NCBI GenBank assembly: GCA_039105265.1
Contig: JAPFFF010000003.1
Coordinates: forward strand, 1,984,001-2,048,000
DNA: 64,000 nucleotides
Direction: 5' to 3'
From: Tritrichomonas musculus
Taxonomy: Eukaryota > Parabasalia > Tritrichomonadida > Tritrichomonadidae
Under the pieces are notes generated by a model. It worked only from the letters and a program-made list of their open reading frames with translations, made no database searches and was not told the DNA's origin. Within the stretch, counting starts at the first letter, position 1; every line of letters starts with the position of its first letter. Position numbers and translations under genes: made by a program. Positions 63,801 to 64,000 of the stretch are shown one piece after another.

Positions 63801-64000
63801 CCATTTTGATTCTGACAAATGCGGAAGGACATTGCCATATGATTCAAAAAGATCTTGAACTTGTCGAAGGGCTTGAATTTGATTATCAGTTCTCATTTCT
63901 TGAGCACGAGGTTTTAATGCTAATAAAAATGAATGAATATGCTGTGCTAGATATGCAACTGAGGCTCGAAAAATATATGCTTTTCTTGCAAGAGATATAA
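60843..64000 (-). CDS. TKL-type protein kinase with N-terminal helical domain and ARM-like C-terminus (5' end outside window)
   Basis: The frame is still open at the window edge (64000), so the true start lies outside; the ATG at 63896 is internal, because the sequence upstream ('ARKAYIFRASVAYLAQHIHSFLLAL') continues the same domain. Counting from that ATG: a helical N-terminal region (to about 165) typical of the large trichomonad TKL family, then a kinase domain with the glycine loop GAGGFGTVY (176-184), K198 in VAVK, HRDLKTLN (292-299), DFG (312-314) and APE (336-338), all intact. The remaining ~600 residues are helical repeats resembling ARM/HEAT, probably for protein binding. It should be an active serine/threonine kinase; its substrate is unknown. 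It converges with the surface-protein gene across 250 bases. Confidence 0.9.
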   Translation of the reverse strand, partial: ISLARKAYIFRASVAYLAQHIHSFLLALKPRAQEMRTDNQIQALRQVQDLFESYGNVLPHLSESKWIQPALNWPATYVHEYISGFRKSLINIAPTLDLDPAEAIKYDEQQDKVNKIADLTSLRDSVQNLMAQMNTSDAVGVQQQIETKLREIKKLLPAESNSRKAASNARRPSCDNIPVVQIQKRVEQLLSQFKAINIENDDLNLQGQIGAGGFGTVYKATRLSTAEVVAVKELRPDRLTLGSWASLYAEVETMASVRHQFVLELVGAHITEPYRIITRFCPGKSLFDRLHRYNKQFPQLTSTRLTVIAYEVAVGMEHLHSMNIVHRDLKTLNILLDEEGDGCVADFGLSGMMKDNQELCGGVGTPHYTAPEVLSHTRYGPKVDSFSYGVVLWEMLTRKVPYADMSHMAIYEHVVTRNWRLQLPNNAPEGLKKMISRCWSKNPNDRPDFTEIVSLFESGEVFFPNSDKIDFQKVKATRRCPPLDLEYALPVLKDNDNEHFSSVSHFIVSKIDDKIREKLRAVKIIDHLTDAQTNIDTVLLLASVLLDENEFPPFFEKGGLRMFKECVSEQRGPMISAAVRFGLKVPNELLPELKQFLDDLVIFMTANSCLTNHHIIQFLTRFPEEDLQEFKSAISQSLLDVAEKVDDQSTFDAIVALLPMCKDQYDITQLRSFYHLISGTFIVPPEFVKALIDVDDGEERPELVYAILKATANSNVTKEFIELLKKCDEDVLDRIWRLPNIFNTMHDLISKGDVVAPLFLLFSIAKIHDAAIALTDSQLLASLIQMKGHQTQRLQILTSLCSFEDFCTKLKDIDGVLHLLVSSLSEKQHVGSAVKLIGALSSHSIGCQILNDNGVLELFTQLFLSSSCGDTATTQTILRNVAKSGCDIPQVSLIVSCLMQDMMYENSKKCEILNTLVALVETVPGSVQEHDLQRIVMQQFNTENPLLILLSLRLFAACDPNVLRNIYPQLLSAIHNMLNKPQLLYPEIIEAALNVIYNLSKQYDLSDFLKKTEMIRFINEVIDLLPEADPRILVFQTLSQDLAQKNDLTVA

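Overview
The window reads as a chromosome piece from a parabasalid, probably a trichomonad close to Tritrichomonas or Trichomonas. It is very AT-rich with even more AT-rich spacers. Nearly all genes are long single open frames. Several starts are preceded by the trichomonad initiator TCAYTW. The gene content fits: many serine/threonine and TKL kinases, coiled-coil cytoskeletal proteins, a hydrogenosome-type beta-barrel candidate and a giant type I surface protein. No rRNA, tRNA, LTR element or CRISPR was seen. The genus is an inference; the parabasalid call is firmer.

Layout. 0-14.3 kb: leucine-rich-repeat protein, RCC1 propeller with a C-terminal CaaX box, Tudor-SN, a 1548-residue coiled-coil protein with a QRICH2/DUF4795-like tail, and a kinase-like protein with a broken DFG motif. 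15.8-26.8 kb: WDR11 homologue, VPS35, a beta-barrel candidate for the hydrogenosomal outer membrane, and a CAMK-type kinase on the minus strand. A 0.79-kb MITE-like element lies between WDR11 and VPS35. 26.8-30.4 kb is gene-poor. 30.4-32.3 kb: an ankyrin-repeat gene cut into six blocks, then a MORN-repeat protein. 32.5-44.8 kb: a minus-strand run of three coiled-coil proteins, a TBL1/Sif2 WD40 protein, a small unknown and Sec24. 46-54 kb is an accessory island: a decayed DDE transposase, an intact-looking pogo-like element with TA duplications, a decayed unknown coding remnant, a structured-RNA candidate and a 2-kb element with long inverted ends. 54.3-60.6 kb: a 2093-residue surface protein. 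60.8-64 kb: a TKL kinase running off the window.

Several genes fall into shared systems: Sec24, VPS35 and WDR11 in vesicle traffic; the coiled-coil, MORN and QRICH2-like proteins probably in the flagellar or cortical cytoskeleton; TBL1 and Tudor-SN in gene regulation. They are not an operon; neighbours have separate spacers.

The observations most worth a second look are the ankyrin gene whose open blocks each equal one repeat, the Pol III-like structured RNA candidate near 51.4 kb, the intact pogo-like transposon, the two elements with inverted ends, the prenylation-type RCC1 protein, and a repeated TATACGTTA motif in front of several genes.
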